Of a stretch of 64,000 bases of DNA, positions 12,167 to 23,998 are shown one piece after another. The position numbers and the translations under genes were made by a program. The stretch is from Agrypnia vestita (taxonomy: Eukaryota > Arthropoda > Insecta > Trichoptera > Phryganeidae): NCBI GenBank assembly GCA_016648135.1, contig JADDOH010003993.1:1-64000 (forward strand), in the 5' to 3' direction. The notes beneath the pieces are model-generated. The model searched no databases. It saw nothing but the letters and a program-made list of their open reading frames with translations, and was not told the origin of the DNA. How positions within the stretch are numbered: position 1 is the first letter of the stretch; each line of letters starts with the position of its first letter.

Positions 12167-12815
12167 TTGCTACGTGCTGCAACTTTGCCAATCAACTTTG
12201 AGGTCCATTAACGAAGAGTATCGGACATTTCCAATTTTCGGAAATACTAACTTCAGTACCTACTACTCCATTATATCTGACTGAGATGACGTCGCAGAAC
12301 TTCAACTTCTTCAACCTACTTCGAGATCTATCGACGGAGATTATCGGACATTTCCAATTTTCGGATACACCTACTACTCTTTTATATCTGATTGAGCTGA
12401 CGCCGCAGAACTTCAACTTCTCCAACCAACTTCGAGATCCATCGACGGAGATCATCGAACATTTCCAATTTTCAGAAATTCCAACTTCAGTACCTACTAC
12501 TCCTTTATATCTGATTGAGATGACGTTGCAGAACTTCAACTTCTCCAACCTACTTCGAGATCCATCGACGGAGATCATCGGACATTTCCAATTTTCGGAA
12601 ATACCTACTACTCCTTTATATCTGATTGAGCTGACGCCGCAGAACTTCAGCTTCTCCAACCTACTTCGAGATCCATCGACGGAGATCATCGGGCATTTTC
12701 AATCCTCGGAAATACAACTTCAGTACCTACTACCCAATTAGATCTGATTGAGCTGACTCCGGAGAACTTCAACTATCTTCAACTATCTTCAAGATTATTC
12801 GACGGAGATCTTCAG
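11980..12815. repeat. minisatellite with alternating 123 bp and 111 bp units
   Basis: The word GAGATC[TC]ATCGACGGAG marks each unit. It starts at 12200 (degenerate), 12323, 12434, 12557, 12668 and 12791, so spacings are 123, 111, 123, 111, 123. The longer units carry an extra 12 bp (AACTTCAGTACC). The true period is therefore a 234 bp dimer. More diverged units precede it at 11982 and 12106. All unit lengths are multiples of three and unit sequences lack stops, so long frames open on both strands (12286-12741 plus, 12192-12689 minus). These are consequences of the repeat rather than evidence for a protein. Confidence 0.85.
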
Positions 12816-12959
12816 CAGACAGCCACGCACCCACACTGGACAAGATCATCACCTTACTTGATCTTATTTTTATTTATTTATTATTTATTTATATCTTATT
12901 ATTTATTTTTCTGTTTAATTGATTATGTTAATAAACAGGCTAGGATTTCAGCAGTACCA

Positions 12960-14820
12960 TGTTTCACTGGTCCCATTGATATACCTCATATCAAAATATT
13001 ATTAAAACTAAATATTAATGTTCTTAATTAAATATTTTCTTGATTAAGTAAATGAAGATGAATTTCAACAATATATTCGATGACCACGATATAATATGTA
13101 CAATATTTATATATATTTTAATTTAAATTTGAAAAAAAATAAACGATTGACTGATCACTTCGATACACTCATTTTGAAACTCAAACATACCGTTTGCATG
13201 CTTAAATAAACCGAGTCCTGGTAAACATATGTCACATATCCTTATTTGCAGTCCAGAGGGTAAATATTTTTCATCAAATTTGATAATCGTTCATACCACA
13301 CGGCTAACGACTGACACGTCCCAAGACCCAGCCCGCCTAAGCAAACATAAATAAGCTAATTTGTACTTGCTATGTTAGCGGTTTACTCCGCTTCGTAGAG
13401 GGTTCAAAGTATGCAAAAGTTATGGCATTTCATTATTAGATTATTACTTACTTACAAATTTTTAAAATAGTACATAAAAACAGTTTGAGAAGTTTTTGAA
13501 TACATTGAGTAAAAGATAATTTTCTTTTGTATTAAAGTACTGTTTTCTTATCGGTAATTTTTTTTTTCTGATTTCTGGATTACTGTGCTCATAAATATAT
13601 ACTGTGTAATTTTAAGATCCAATGGAACGATTTATGCACTCGGGAAAAAATTGTACATATTTCATTTCTAAATAACTATATGAACTTCTTAACATAAAAC
13701 TAATGTGCGTCAGAAAAGTTGCATATCAGTCACAGAGGAGCTCCACATAAATAAGAGTTTAATATATACTCTAATTAGTTACCTAACAAAAAAAAAAATT
13801 AATAATTTTTTTATAAAAATCACCCAAATAAAAGGCATTACCAAGAGAAAAAAATCACCCGATCAATTTCATACTTGAAGTTCCAATACTGACGGAAATT
13901 TTTATCAGAAAATTCATTTAAATCTCGACACTTGAAAGAGTATATTTTTTATCGCACCGCATGTCCATCAACAGCTATAGTGCTTTCAAATTTCCTCGTA
14001 ACTATCAAAAAATACAAGACACCATTTAATTTGTTCTATATTTTTGATTTTATAATAAGAAAAAAGATTATGAAATATATGCCATGTGGTAGGTACACGC
14101 AGAACAAACTAGCTAAAAATAAAATTGCTCATACTTTGTTACATTCGGTTAAATTTGTAGTTTATCCTAAAAAAGGAACGGTGGTTCCGAAACCGATTGT
14201 TGATAGCAAAAATATAGTGGTTTAAACCAAGTGAATTTGTGTTAAATTTAATTTGCGATTAATAACTATAAAGTAACAGCTGATTACAATTGTGGAAAAA
14301 ATAGTATTTTGGTAGATTATATGAAGAAAATTTATATGAATGTGTAGATTCTCGCTTTTAATGAATAATTTGTGCTGGACGCCACGCCACCGAAACACTA
14401 TGGGCGAAATTGGGACGCTAGCAAGAATAATATCGCCCGAAATATAGCAGTAAAAAAAACTTTTTTAATATTTTTTAATAAAACTAATATATATTCAACT
14501 TTTTAATTAAATAAAACCTTTTTCAACCGCGGATAATTTCATAAACTACATTTGATGTTATTAAGAGAAAAAATTTAATATGTGAGTTTACAGAATTATA
14601 AAAATACTTATTTTTGTCAATTTAAGGTATACTAGGCACAATAAAAAGAAATTATATTACAAGTAATATATTACACTTCTTTTTTATAGAATTAATTAAT
14701 TTATTCGAAAGATATATCACATGAAAACTGTTGAAGTAATGGATCAACTGAACAAAATATTTCAACTCACTATATATTTAAATAATTAAAACTTAAAATG
14801 ATAAAAATAAAACACATATT
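12960..14820. other. AT-rich sequence, nothing recognised
   Basis: No repeat, RNA gene or transposon motif could be supported. The 97-codon frame at 13932-14225 resembles no family I know and has the composition of the surrounding DNA. Confidence 0.4.
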
Positions 14821-14824
14821 TAAA

Positions 14825-15425
14825 TTAAATATAGATATTCAACAGTAAATAAATATATTTATTAATCGATATCAAATGGTTCCAATAACTTCGCAAAGCG
14901 TGACGTTTATTGTTACATCCGAATCTTATCTTCTGGGTAGCATTCTTTTTTTTTATTTTAATAGCGTCGTATGCAGGATAAATATCTGCTCCTCGTTCTT
15001 TGGAACTTTGTTGAAGAACTATATATTGATTCTTGGTAAGTTTCAGGTCAGAAATTAATGCCAACACTTCCTCAGCTGTGTACGGCGTCAATCCTATGGT
15101 TTTTGGAGTTACTGCATTTCTCATCCGCCGAATGGTTCTGGGTGTACTAATTATTGCTTTTATTAATGACATCTGCAATGGATCATTTCCCACGTAGTCT
15201 ATATTCTCTGATCGCGGTGAGAGAGTGCTCTTGTGGGCTCTTTTTGTCGCTAATCTTTAACTTATCATCCTTCAATCTCGATCCACTTAAATCAAATAAT
15301 TTATTTGGTCTTCCACGCGTGAGATTGGTCTTTTGTGTTGAAATATTCGATTTAAGTAAAGGCAATATATTACATTCTTTTGATAACCATGATGATTCCT
15401 TTTTTACTAATGTTGTATAACACAA
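14825..15425 (-). pseudogene. insect DNA-transposon ORF remnant, frameshifted
   Basis: Two minus-strand frames overlap here with a one-base frame change between them (15425-15183 and 15193-14825). The first has GRPNKLFDLSGSRLKDDKL, the second YTAEEVLALISDLKLTKNQY followed by ADIYPAYDAIKIKKK. This order (GRP..LF, then EALAL...KLS..QY, then .IYPSY..I..AKK) is the N-terminal half of a widespread transposase-like protein in aphids and moths whose superfamily I cannot name. The catalytic half is missing. No terminal inverted repeats were found. Confidence 0.6.
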
Positions 15426-15619
15426 TTTGTGTATTTCGTCGCCCGCACCCGCTACGTGAACAACGTACTCATTGCTTTCGTTAGAATTGTTATTGTACTT
15501 GTAATTTTGTAATTAATATAAATTTAGAATAACTTTATAACAGTGATATCAATGTAAGTACGAATAGTCTTATTATTTTTTTTTATTTTTGATCAACCAT
15601 CTCTCTCACACGAGTCTAT

Positions 15620-16500
15620 CCTATACATTTTATTCTTCCCCGATTCATCTTCACCGACTGTTGGGGTCAGCTCTCCTCATTCTTAGGTTGTACGTTCATC
15701 TATTCAGAATAACGTCACTCAATCTGTGCTTCTGCATCTGATATATATACCTTTGCACCACCCATAAATTTTTTGGTATTCCTCTGGGTGTAATTCGGGG
15801 AAGATCCGTGGTGATTACCTGGTTAACAATAATATCGAATGCTTTACGTCCAATGTGGCCATACCATCTCACTTGCCTTTCTTTCATCTTGCTATTGGTG
15901 TTCTGTGACGCGCAGGCTTCCAGGAATGCGTGAACTTTTTATTTTGTCTCTTGGAGACATTTCACATAACCACCTCAGCATACGTATTTACGATATTTCT
16001 AGCTGCCTATTGTAGATGCTGTATATGTGTATAGTGTATATACTCCAGCATTTGGAGCCGTTGAGGAGGGCAGATCGGGCAATTGTTTGCTATGCTTTTT
16101 ATTTTAATTTTAATGGCATTTTTGGATTACATGGAACTCCCGTTATGGAACTAAGCTTCATCTATCCAACACTTATTATTGTATGTGTTACATCTGCTTT
16201 AAATCCTCCATTGTTATAGATGTGTGACCCAAGATATTTAAATGAGTCACTATTTGGTATTGTTTCTTCACCTAGTTGCATTATGGGAGCGGCAGCATTA
16301 GCATTCCGGGTAGAGATACTCTGATTTCTTCCTGCTCAGTTCCTTGTCCTCCAATATACCTGTCCACCTTCCCAGGCTATTTTACAGATCTTCATGGTTT
16401 TTACTTATTAATACTTTATTGCCTGAAAATTGTAAGATTTTCCAGAGACTATTCATTTTCCGATTGGTTGAATAGTCCATGACTAAGATGAATAGTAGTG
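15620..16500 (-). mobile_element. RTE-type non-LTR retrotransposon, C-terminal third (dead)
   Basis: The minus strand reads MQLGEETIPNSDSFKYLGS (from about 16282), HIYNNGGFKADVTHTI, then KLSSITGVPCNPKMP, LNGSKCWS near 16035, and after a gap MKERQVRWYGHI (15887) and RMRRADPN near 15660. These are the ordered landmarks of an RTE-like ORF downstream of the RT palm: FKYLGS, GVLCDPKMP, GSECWS, RWYGH, RRADP. In-frame stops and frameshifts make it inactive. It is a different lineage from RTE copies A and B, judged by these motifs. Confidence 0.7.
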
Positions 16501-16599
16501 GACTCACTAGGTACTGATAGCTTTGTGTGCCCTATTTTTATAGTAAACTAGATAGTGCCTGCGCGGCTTCACACGCGTAGATTTTTACTACTCATCATA

Positions 16600-16659
16600 G
16601 AACTTTCGCGAACCTTCTAGAACATTCTCCTTCCAGAACTTTCAAGAAATTTATCGAAT
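16600..16659. promoter_or_regulatory. heat-shock element array 1
   Basis: Six alternating GAAnn/TTCnn pentamers run without a gap from 16600 to 16627 and all six are perfect. A second run with one imperfect unit follows at 16631-16658 (TTC, GAA, TTC, GAA, TTa, GAA). HSF trimers bind three or more inverted nGAAn units, so this is far above the usual minimum. The site lies inside the Helitron fragment, close to its 3' end. Confidence 0.65.
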
Positions 16660-16706
16660 GTACAGGAACCTTTTAGACACACCGACACATTCCGCCACTC
16701 AGCTTA

Positions 16707-16776
16707 GAACTTTCGGGAATTTTCTAGAACCTTCTCCCTCCAGAATTTTCTAGAGCAGGTTTTTCCGGAACCTTCT
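16707..16776. promoter_or_regulatory. heat-shock element array 2
   Basis: Six perfect alternating GAAnn/TTCnn pentamers at 16707-16734. Two shorter groups follow: GAATT TTCTA near 16743 and TTCCG GAACC TTCTA near 16760. It is the diverged second copy of array 1. The HSE core has stayed intact while neighbouring bases differ. Confidence 0.65.
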
Positions 16777-16960
16777 AGACTCACCGACACAGCCGGCGCG
16801 TCTATTTTGAAACAATCTGAAGCATTTGCGGCCTTCCCGTAACAAAACAATGCGCTAGAAAGCACGTTTTCATCACTCACTCCCACCCACGCACAGCCAC
16901 CCACATCAAACTCACATATTTTCGATGTGACACCAAGGGCTATACACCACCATAACCACC

Positions 16961-17007
16961 GGTGGGTGGTTGTGGAAAAAACTTGGCGGATAGGGAAACA
17001 CGGGTTT

Positions 17008-17041
<34 letters not shown>

Positions 17042-18560
17042 ATATATTGATATTGATTCTGGGTAAGTTCCCACCATGCATCTTGCGACTTGAGTCTACC
17101 CTATACGTAGTCAGTGATAATATTCAACTTCCACGATCATACAACTATAACTGGTAACTTGGTAACATAGCCGGTAAAAAAAATTGTGATGGCTTGATTT
17201 GTTCCAGCTTTTATGTCATGTCAATTTTATTTTTTGCGTAATGTGAAATACAACAAACTACGAAATAAATACATACATAAATTTGAATAAAGGGCAAATC
17301 AGTAGACAGGGACAGACAGTAGACAGTTCAACAGGGTAGAAAAGTTACTTGCATATATTTTTTTTACCGAATAAACTTAATGGTGTGTTCGCATCGATAC
17401 TTTGATTACGACCATCGAACAATTTTGGTATCATTTACATTTTGCAAGCATATTGATAAAGCCTGAAAAAGTCAATCTTCCGACGTGGCGTATTTTGTGC
17501 GAATATTTTTTCACAAACACGAAAGTAAATATGCATGGACTAAACAAAAATATCGATATCGATACGGATTAAAAAATTTATTTCAAAGCTCCGCGAGCTT
17601 CGAACAGCTCTATTATATGTTTCAAATGCCTTTGTAGATGTTTGATTATTGGTATTTGCGTGACAAATATTTTCATTTAATTTAATTCAAATGGATTCAA
17701 AAGATTTCGTTCCCCTCGTATTAATATGTTTAATTAATTGTTATATTTAATTCAATTATTTAAAATGGTCATTGTTTAGTTAACCTCAGTCTGTTTTAGT
17801 AGGCTAAGAGATTGTAAACATATTTAACATTACGAGTATAACACAACAATATATTTAAATAAATTAATCAAATCATTCAAAATTGACAGAAAATTTTAAA
17901 TGTAATGAATTTAGAACTAGATTTTTAAATCTATGATACGAGTAATTTATTTGTAATTTATATGTTCAATTTTCTATAATGTTTATCCTATAGAACGTTT
18001 AAATATTATGATTATTCCACGCGTTTTAAAGCCTTTTAACATATTTTACAGCTCAATTGACTTGGATAACATCTACCCACTCCTATATAACATGCTGTTC
18101 TATTTTATCTATTTAATTTAATACTTTCTAACCCAGATATTCAGAATTAAATATTAATTTATATGAGTTAAAAATACTATTACATATTTTTTGTAGGTAG
18201 CTGTAAGACAATTTAGTAAATTTATTAAATAGTATAATTCTATACTTATTGGTTTTATTAAACATTGTAATGACGGTTTTTATCCAGCAAATGTAAAAAT
18301 CTTTTTCTTCTTCTTATACCAGGAGCTACGGATTCAGTTCTCGGTAAGGTTACAATATATCTAAGTGGTTTTCTAAAAACCTGGATATTTTTGTAATGTG
18401 TTTCCTTGCAATTTTTAAGCCTCAAAATCTGTTGTAGTCTTGAAAATACCTACTTAAACTTACAATAAAATAAAAATAAAATATTTACGTACAGAGATTA
18501 CTTGCCGTGTCCTCATTCTTATTAATTAGTTACTATATATATATTTTTTTTTTTCTTGTG
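16961..18560. other. AT-rich region with a (TA)n run
   Basis: A TA dinucleotide run lies at about 17010-17040. Otherwise nothing is recognised in this stretch. Confidence 0.4.
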
Positions 18561-18600
18561 TGAGGATTATTTTGTAAGCCAATACTTATCGTTTTGCCAG

Positions 18601-18701
18601 ACAAGGTTTTGTTAACTCCATCTGATAGAAAAGCAATCAGGAGACCTAAAGCCTGTCCGCTTAAATACACTTTCCCTGACGAGAATGAAGCCACATTGTC
18701 A
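18601..18701 (+). CDS. putative single exon of an unidentified host gene
   Basis: A 101 bp segment is bounded by a 3' splice-site-like GTTTTGCCAG (18591-18600) preceded by T-rich sequence, and by a strong 5' splice-site-like GTGAGC starting at 18702. It stays open in one frame and reads DKVLLTPSDRKAIRRPKACP then LKYTFPDENEATLS. The same frame is open from about 18567 to a TAA at 18738. The amino-acid mix (Pro, Asp, Glu, Arg) is unlike the Ile/Asn/Lys-rich chance translations around it. I do not recognise the protein, and no neighbouring exon is visible. It could instead be an old transposon fragment. Confidence 0.3.
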
Positions 18702-18740
18702 GTGAGCGAAAAAGTGTTATTTTGTGTATCTGCATTTTAA

Positions 18741-19595
18741 TTGACTACTTTCTTCTATAAAAAGATGAAAAATTATGCGTCTATGTATAGTTAATATTTT
18801 TAGTGCACTTTATATAGTGAGTAAGTAGAAATAATATTTTAATTTCTTCCTTTATGTTTTAATCTTTAAAATAAAAATAAAATACTACGTTTTATAAACA
18901 TATACAAAAATAAGATATATTTAAATTGATATTATTTTTTTACACATCAGTAATTCAGTAATTCTCCATCTACCCTATTATCTATACTTTCAAATAAAAT
19001 AAAATAAATAAACAACTTAAAATGTAGAACTTTATAATCACCCATAAAAATAAAAACGGATTGTTTATACATCATACTTTTTAAATACCTACTTTTATTT
19101 AACTTTCTTTGTTGTTTATTTTTTGTTGTGGTGGACCCTTGTAATTGATTTATCATCAACTTTTCAAATAGCTCTAAAACATTCAATGTTTACGTAAAGT
19201 GGATGACAATAAATTATGGGATTATGTTTGACATGATTTGGTCATTATTTTGATGAAAATTAATAATCATAATTAATAAAAAAATAAACAATTCGCTCAC
19301 ATTAAATTGATCATCACGTTACTCACAAACAAAAGTCACAGAAACACCTGAAAAATATGCCGTTCGAAAATTTGTTTTAAACTTAAAAAAAAAAACAGTT
19401 AAATATTTTCATATCCGGGCAGTATCCAAATTAATTAAATCCTAAATTAATCCATTTAATATCGTCCGATATTAATAAATCGATTACTAATGTATGCAAA
19501 AAATGGGTACGATAGCATATCCTCAAAAATTTTTTTGATTTACTTGTTTTTTTAATATGTTTCACTAAAAACGTGAAAATTAAAGGAATCCATCG
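18741..19595. other. AT-rich sequence, nothing recognised
   Basis: No supported feature. The minus-strand frame at 18947-19186 has no recognisable motif. Confidence 0.4.
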
Positions 19596-20110
19596 AAGTT
19601 TTTACGGTCTACACTCACAGGTATAACATTGTACAGAGTTAAACTAAGCCTCTTTTTTAAGCGAAGGGACTGGGACGCATCGAAAGCATGTGCCCCTTCG
19701 CATTTGAGATACATTTACAATGCAGTTAGTATTTTTTCTGCAAAATTAAATTCCCTGGTACCTATACAAAACATATTTTTACAAAAAAACCTTGTTTTAC
19801 TCCTTTTCTTTCAACTCGTAGCGTCTGCTTGTCGGCTTGTCTGCTTGTCTACGGAAAAACTTTGGATCGATTTTTAACCGTTTTCCCGTGATCCAATCGA
19901 GCTGAAACTTTGCAGGCAAACTCGTGGTGACGATAAAAATGATCCAACAAATTTTCGTTCAAAAATTTTTGATAATCACAGCATTATTTTGGATTTTTCG
20001 AAAATTAAACGATTTATATATTGTTTAATTTTCGCAATTTTTATATAAGCACGAACCCCGTTTCAATGAGAAAGGTAGTATAATAAAAACGTGTTTTTAT
20101 GGGTTAGTTT
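19596..20110 (+). repeat. dispersed repeat, inverted copy at 53985-54165
   Basis: The core at about 19850-20010 (AACTTTGGATCGATTTTTAA, CCCGTGATCCAATCGAGCTG, AAACTTTGCAGGC) is repeated in reverse complement at 53985-54160. Upstream the block also includes GGGACTGGGACGCATCGAAA. It is non-coding apart from a chance 82-codon frame. I take it to be a non-autonomous transposon of unknown class. Confidence 0.55.
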
Positions 20111-20817
20111 TTTTTCAATTTATATAGCGTAAACCAAGAAATTTCCGTTAGTTTATGTCTTTATATTTTGGTGCTCTGTTTCTACCCTAAATATTACGTC
20201 ACTAATTTTATGTAATATTGGTTTTCATTTACTTTTTCGATTTATTTTTTTCGTAATAAGTTATCATACACTCTCCCAAATCTTCACAAGCCCAAAAATG
20301 CAATTGTCTCTACACGAGAAAATTACTTTTAAATCAAAGTTTGTTTCAGTCATGTCCGGCGGTTATGGCGTTACATGCATTCCGGACAGGTCAGCAATCG
20401 GGCTTCAGGACATTGAAAAGGATTAGGAGCGATACAGAAAACCTAACAGAACCGATCAGTTGAATGACTGCATTATTGCACAAAATATATTGGTCTGGCT
20501 CTGATGCAATTGTGGGGTTTTCGACCTGGGCAAATATTTGGTATCGGCGTCGTACGGAATTTTGTTGTATCAAGTGGTTGCTACTCAGATATCTATATAA
20601 ATAATACATGTATATAATATGTATATATTCAATATATCATATGTAGTGCATATTGCAAAATTGTGTTGTTTTACTTCTTGTTTCTCTTCATTTTTAAATA
20701 TCAAATTAACCATGTGAATTGTGATTGTGATAGTGAATTGACGAGATTTACAAATTTTGAATTTTTATCATTTTCACACACTTAATACAATACAAAAAAA
20801 AAATTATTGAAGAATTT

Positions 20818-21057
20818 TTTAGACTGAAGTCAAGATTATTTTATTAAAAAAAGTGAGATTTTCCTTCTTCTTCTTCTTTACCATCACGCCGTTTCCCCGT
20901 GGGGGTAGGCAGAGAGGATAGAGCGCCATACTCTTCTGTCCTGACATGCAACTTTCGCTTCGTCTACATTCATACATCTTCGCATGCAAGCTCGACGGTT
21001 GTTCAGGCTTCTTTTCCAATTCAGGATATATACAATTTTCATGGAATTCTGGAAAAG
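20818..21057 (-). pseudogene. family B non-LTR retrotransposon, C-terminal fragment
   Basis: The minus strand reads ILNWKRSLNNRRACMRRCMN then VDEAKVACQDRRVWRSILSA and YPHGETA with a stop. This is the best-preserved copy of the family B tail in the window and defines it: a (R)RACM+R..VDEAK..C.DR..WRS..SAYP motif just before the stop. Family B pieces also occur at 2098-2218, 22500-22815, 28321-28450, 33345-33445 and twice within 35988-36551. The copy is 5'-truncated within the ORF. Confidence 0.65.
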
Positions 21058-22480
21058 TTTTATATTATTTATTTTAATTGAAATAAATAAAAGAAAACAA
21101 AAATCAATAAAACATATATTACTCCCCAAAAGGAAGGAATTGACATTTTTTATCACATAAAATGTGGGTCGGTCAATGAAAATATGTGACGGGTAATGCG
21201 CGCATGCAGATGCCATCTCAACATCTTGCTAAGTGTTGTGTATCTGAGTTGAAATTGTTAATTTATTTATTATAACATATAAATAAATATTTTATTACTA
21301 TAACGATGTATTATTCCATGCATATTTATTTACTGGTCACCTGTAAATTCTCAATCCAACCGTGGTCGGTCATATAATGAGGAATCACATCTCACGTCAA
21401 AGGGATATTGCTTAGAATATAACAGTAAGCCTATCAGATTGTGCATATGTGTAAACAACATGCATAATATAATTTATCTACATTTGTGAGCATTGTTTGC
21501 CAGTATGATCATAAGTTTGTAGGCTTCATAATATAATAATAATGTAATGTCACTTAATGATTATTTTGATTTTTTTTTTAAACTATAAATGGATTTAATG
21601 TGTATAGCACGATTTGACAATCCTATTCATTGTATCATTTAACTTCTACATGTGTATAGTGCAGCCGGGTCATTAATGTTTTAAACTACGGTGATCTTAT
21701 ACTATAGATTAAGAGCCAGCGACCGCCAGACTTACATCGTACTCGTAGTATCAAACCCGCAACGTTTTCTTTTGATGTATACTTTAGTAAGTAAGAAGGT
21801 TTGGATGTTATGACATTTGAATTTCGGTAATTTTTTCGGTACAAAAAATGATTAAGTAAAATTTTACTGTTTATTTAATTTTTCAATTTTATATTTTCTG
21901 ACGGCAATTATATTTTCGACGTTCAATTTTTAGTTTATTATACAATCGGTTTGTTAATGTTAATGTGTCAAAAGCGCATCCACGGCGATGGATCTCCTAT
22001 TTTATATAATATCTATATAATATGTAAATCTGCATCAAGTAATGTTTAATTATTATTTAATGTAATATTTAATTAATATTTAATTATTATTAATTATTAA
22101 TTAAAACGTTTTTTTTAAAGGTGTAGAGATTTTTTAAAACGCTATTAAAATTTTAGAAATATAATAAAATTATATATTTACATTGTGATTGTTTCAAAAA
22201 TGCAGTGAATAATCAAACAGTTTTGAAACAATCCACATTCAAAAAATTATCAAATTGTATGAAAAGCAGCAGGCAACGGGCAACGGGACAGATAGAAATA
22301 GCCGCGCAGCGGCCACTACAGTTGATAGCCAATTGCAGACACTAAAAGCCTCGTCGCTGGCACTAATGACCGCGCTGAAGCCAACATAGCCGACTACAGG
22401 GCCTAGCTTATGCTAGTTTATGTTATTTTCCCAAGTCCGAGTGATTGTGTGGTGTGTTTCACTACAGTAATGGGACCTCG
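21058..22480. other. AT-rich region, nothing assigned
   Basis: A less AT-rich patch at 22260-22480 (GCGCAGCGGCCACTACAG and neighbouring sequence) stands out but has no recognisable frame or inverted ends. Bases 22030-22100 are ATTA-type simple sequence. Confidence 0.4.
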
Positions 22481-22499
22481 CAGGTAGCTAAAGTAACTA

Positions 22500-22815
22500 C
22501 CTAACTTACTATTCATCACGTCATCTCTTTGCAGGGGTAGGTAAAGAGAATAGAACGCCACAATTTTTTATCTTGGTATGCCACTTTTATTTTTCGGCTA
22601 CATTCGTACATCTTCGCTTGGAAGCTCTACAGTCTTTGAAGCTTTTAACAGGGATATTCACCGTATATAATATTTCCTGCTGCTTTCAGCAATCGCCTCA
22701 TATATTTTTTTAATCATCCTTTCCTCGCTCATACGTTCCGCGTAACCAAACCCTTCCAGCGAACTTTTCTTTATTCTATCTACCACACTGCAGCCAGCAT
22801 TACATTTACATCTAA
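22500..22815 (-). pseudogene. family B non-LTR retrotransposon, degraded C-terminus
   Basis: On the minus strand the region around 22720-22800 reads GFGYAERMSEERMIKKIYEA, which fits the W.GH.ERM.eeR..KKIY motif that follows the RT domain in this group. It then continues through VELPSEDVRM to the SLYLPLQ remnant of the SAYP tail near 22535. Stops and frameshifts are frequent. It covers more of the ORF than the copy at 20818-21057. Confidence 0.6.
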
Positions 22816-23064
22816 GTTTTTATTCCTCATTTTATCAACAAAAATTTGTACACATGCGCCTCAGTGACTGTATTTCCAGCGTATTTTGTCAACTTTAGTT
22901 TATTTTGTTATTGTGGTGCTAAAAATTAAATTAAATTGGCCTGCTTTGTCACATCGCACTTACAAGATGTTTAAATTTCTCGTCCTCTTGCGTCCTTCAC
23001 TATCACCTCCACCTGGTCGTTTCAATATTGAGTAGACTATGACATGTATAGTAAATTTCATTAA

Positions 23065-23200
23065 GGAAAGAATCGAATTAGTATCTGTAAGCCGTACGTA
23101 AGACGCATATTGTTTCGTTGTGTTAATACTATACTCGTAAACATCAACACAATGAAACAATGTGCCTCGTACGCGCGGCTTGCATATACTAATTCGATTG
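23065..23200. repeat. imperfect long hairpin (foldback)
   Basis: About 60 bases at 23068-23128 (beginning AATCGAATTAGTATCTGTAA) pair with 23140-23200 (ending TACTAATTCGATT) at roughly 85 percent identity, around a loop of some 15 nt (TACTATACTCGTAAAC). There is no coding sense on either strand. It could be a small foldback transposon or a hairpin RNA precursor. Confidence 0.6.
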
Positions 23201-23998
23201 TCTTTCACATGGAAAGAGGTCTACCATAGTGGTGCGATATTGAGCATCTCTGAAGGACCTTCTCATACTACTTATCGTCGTCTTCCGCCTAATGTGACCC
23301 GGTTCAATGAGGGACAATGGACTTAGATTCAATATGGGACAATGGATTATAATGGCTATTAGAACACATACTCAATGGAGAATATCTCCTTAGCGTATTC
23401 AGGGGATGTAAAACTGTGGGAAAAGACATTAAAAAAACACTTAAGTAATATTCTATTATTGCACATGTTAACTGCTGTCAAGATATGATATATTTGTGTT
23501 ATAAAATTGACTTAATTTTAAGTAACAAATAATAACACACAGATATGTTTATTTTCATCTACATAGAAATATTTATCTGAATTATCTGAGCTGTATTATT
23601 TAAATATTTATCTGACGTATCTAACTTAAGATGACATCTACTTCTAATATCTTTAATGATAATTTAATTCTAGACTTAAAGGGAAATACGTTCCAACTAT
23701 ACCGAAAATATTTATTTTTTCTCTTTCAATATGTATAAAAGTTATAATTATTATAACTTATATTTTGCTACTTATAACTTATATTGTTTAATGTATATTC
23801 ATTTTAATTTTATGTTATATTTTTTATGTAAAACCCTATACACATTTCTGCTCTTTACGTTATATTTTAATTATTATACTCATGCTTTGGTGCTATACAG
23901 ATATTGTTTAATGTACGAGCTTTTTGAAATTTATATTATATTCTTTATGTAAAAGCCTACACCTAATGGGCGTAAACAAATAAATAAATAAATAAATA

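Larger units (their letters stand above)
16548..16960 (-). mobile_element. Helitron 3' end and body fragment
   Basis: Read on the minus strand the terminus ends ...CCGCGCAGGCACTATCTAG and is followed by T. This matches the 3' end of the Helitron at 62951-63352 (CCGCGCAGGCACAGCTAG, then T), and a GC-rich hairpin before CTAG is the Helitron signature. The element extends to the right; its 5' TC end was not found and may lie near the TA run at 17010-17040. It carries two ~105 bp direct repeats (16598-16705 and 16706-16800) that hold the heat-shock-element arrays. No Rep/helicase protein is present, so it is non-autonomous. Confidence 0.6.

Noticed and set aside
12192..12741. Overlapping 165-codon minus and 151-codon plus frames as protein genes
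   Set aside because: Both are produced by a repeat whose unit lengths are multiples of three and which lacks stops; there is no non-repeated coding sequence.
16600..16776. Heat-shock elements as the promoter of a nearby host heat-shock gene
   Set aside because: No heat-shock protein coding sequence or core promoter with an ORF follows on either strand; the arrays lie in a transposon fragment.
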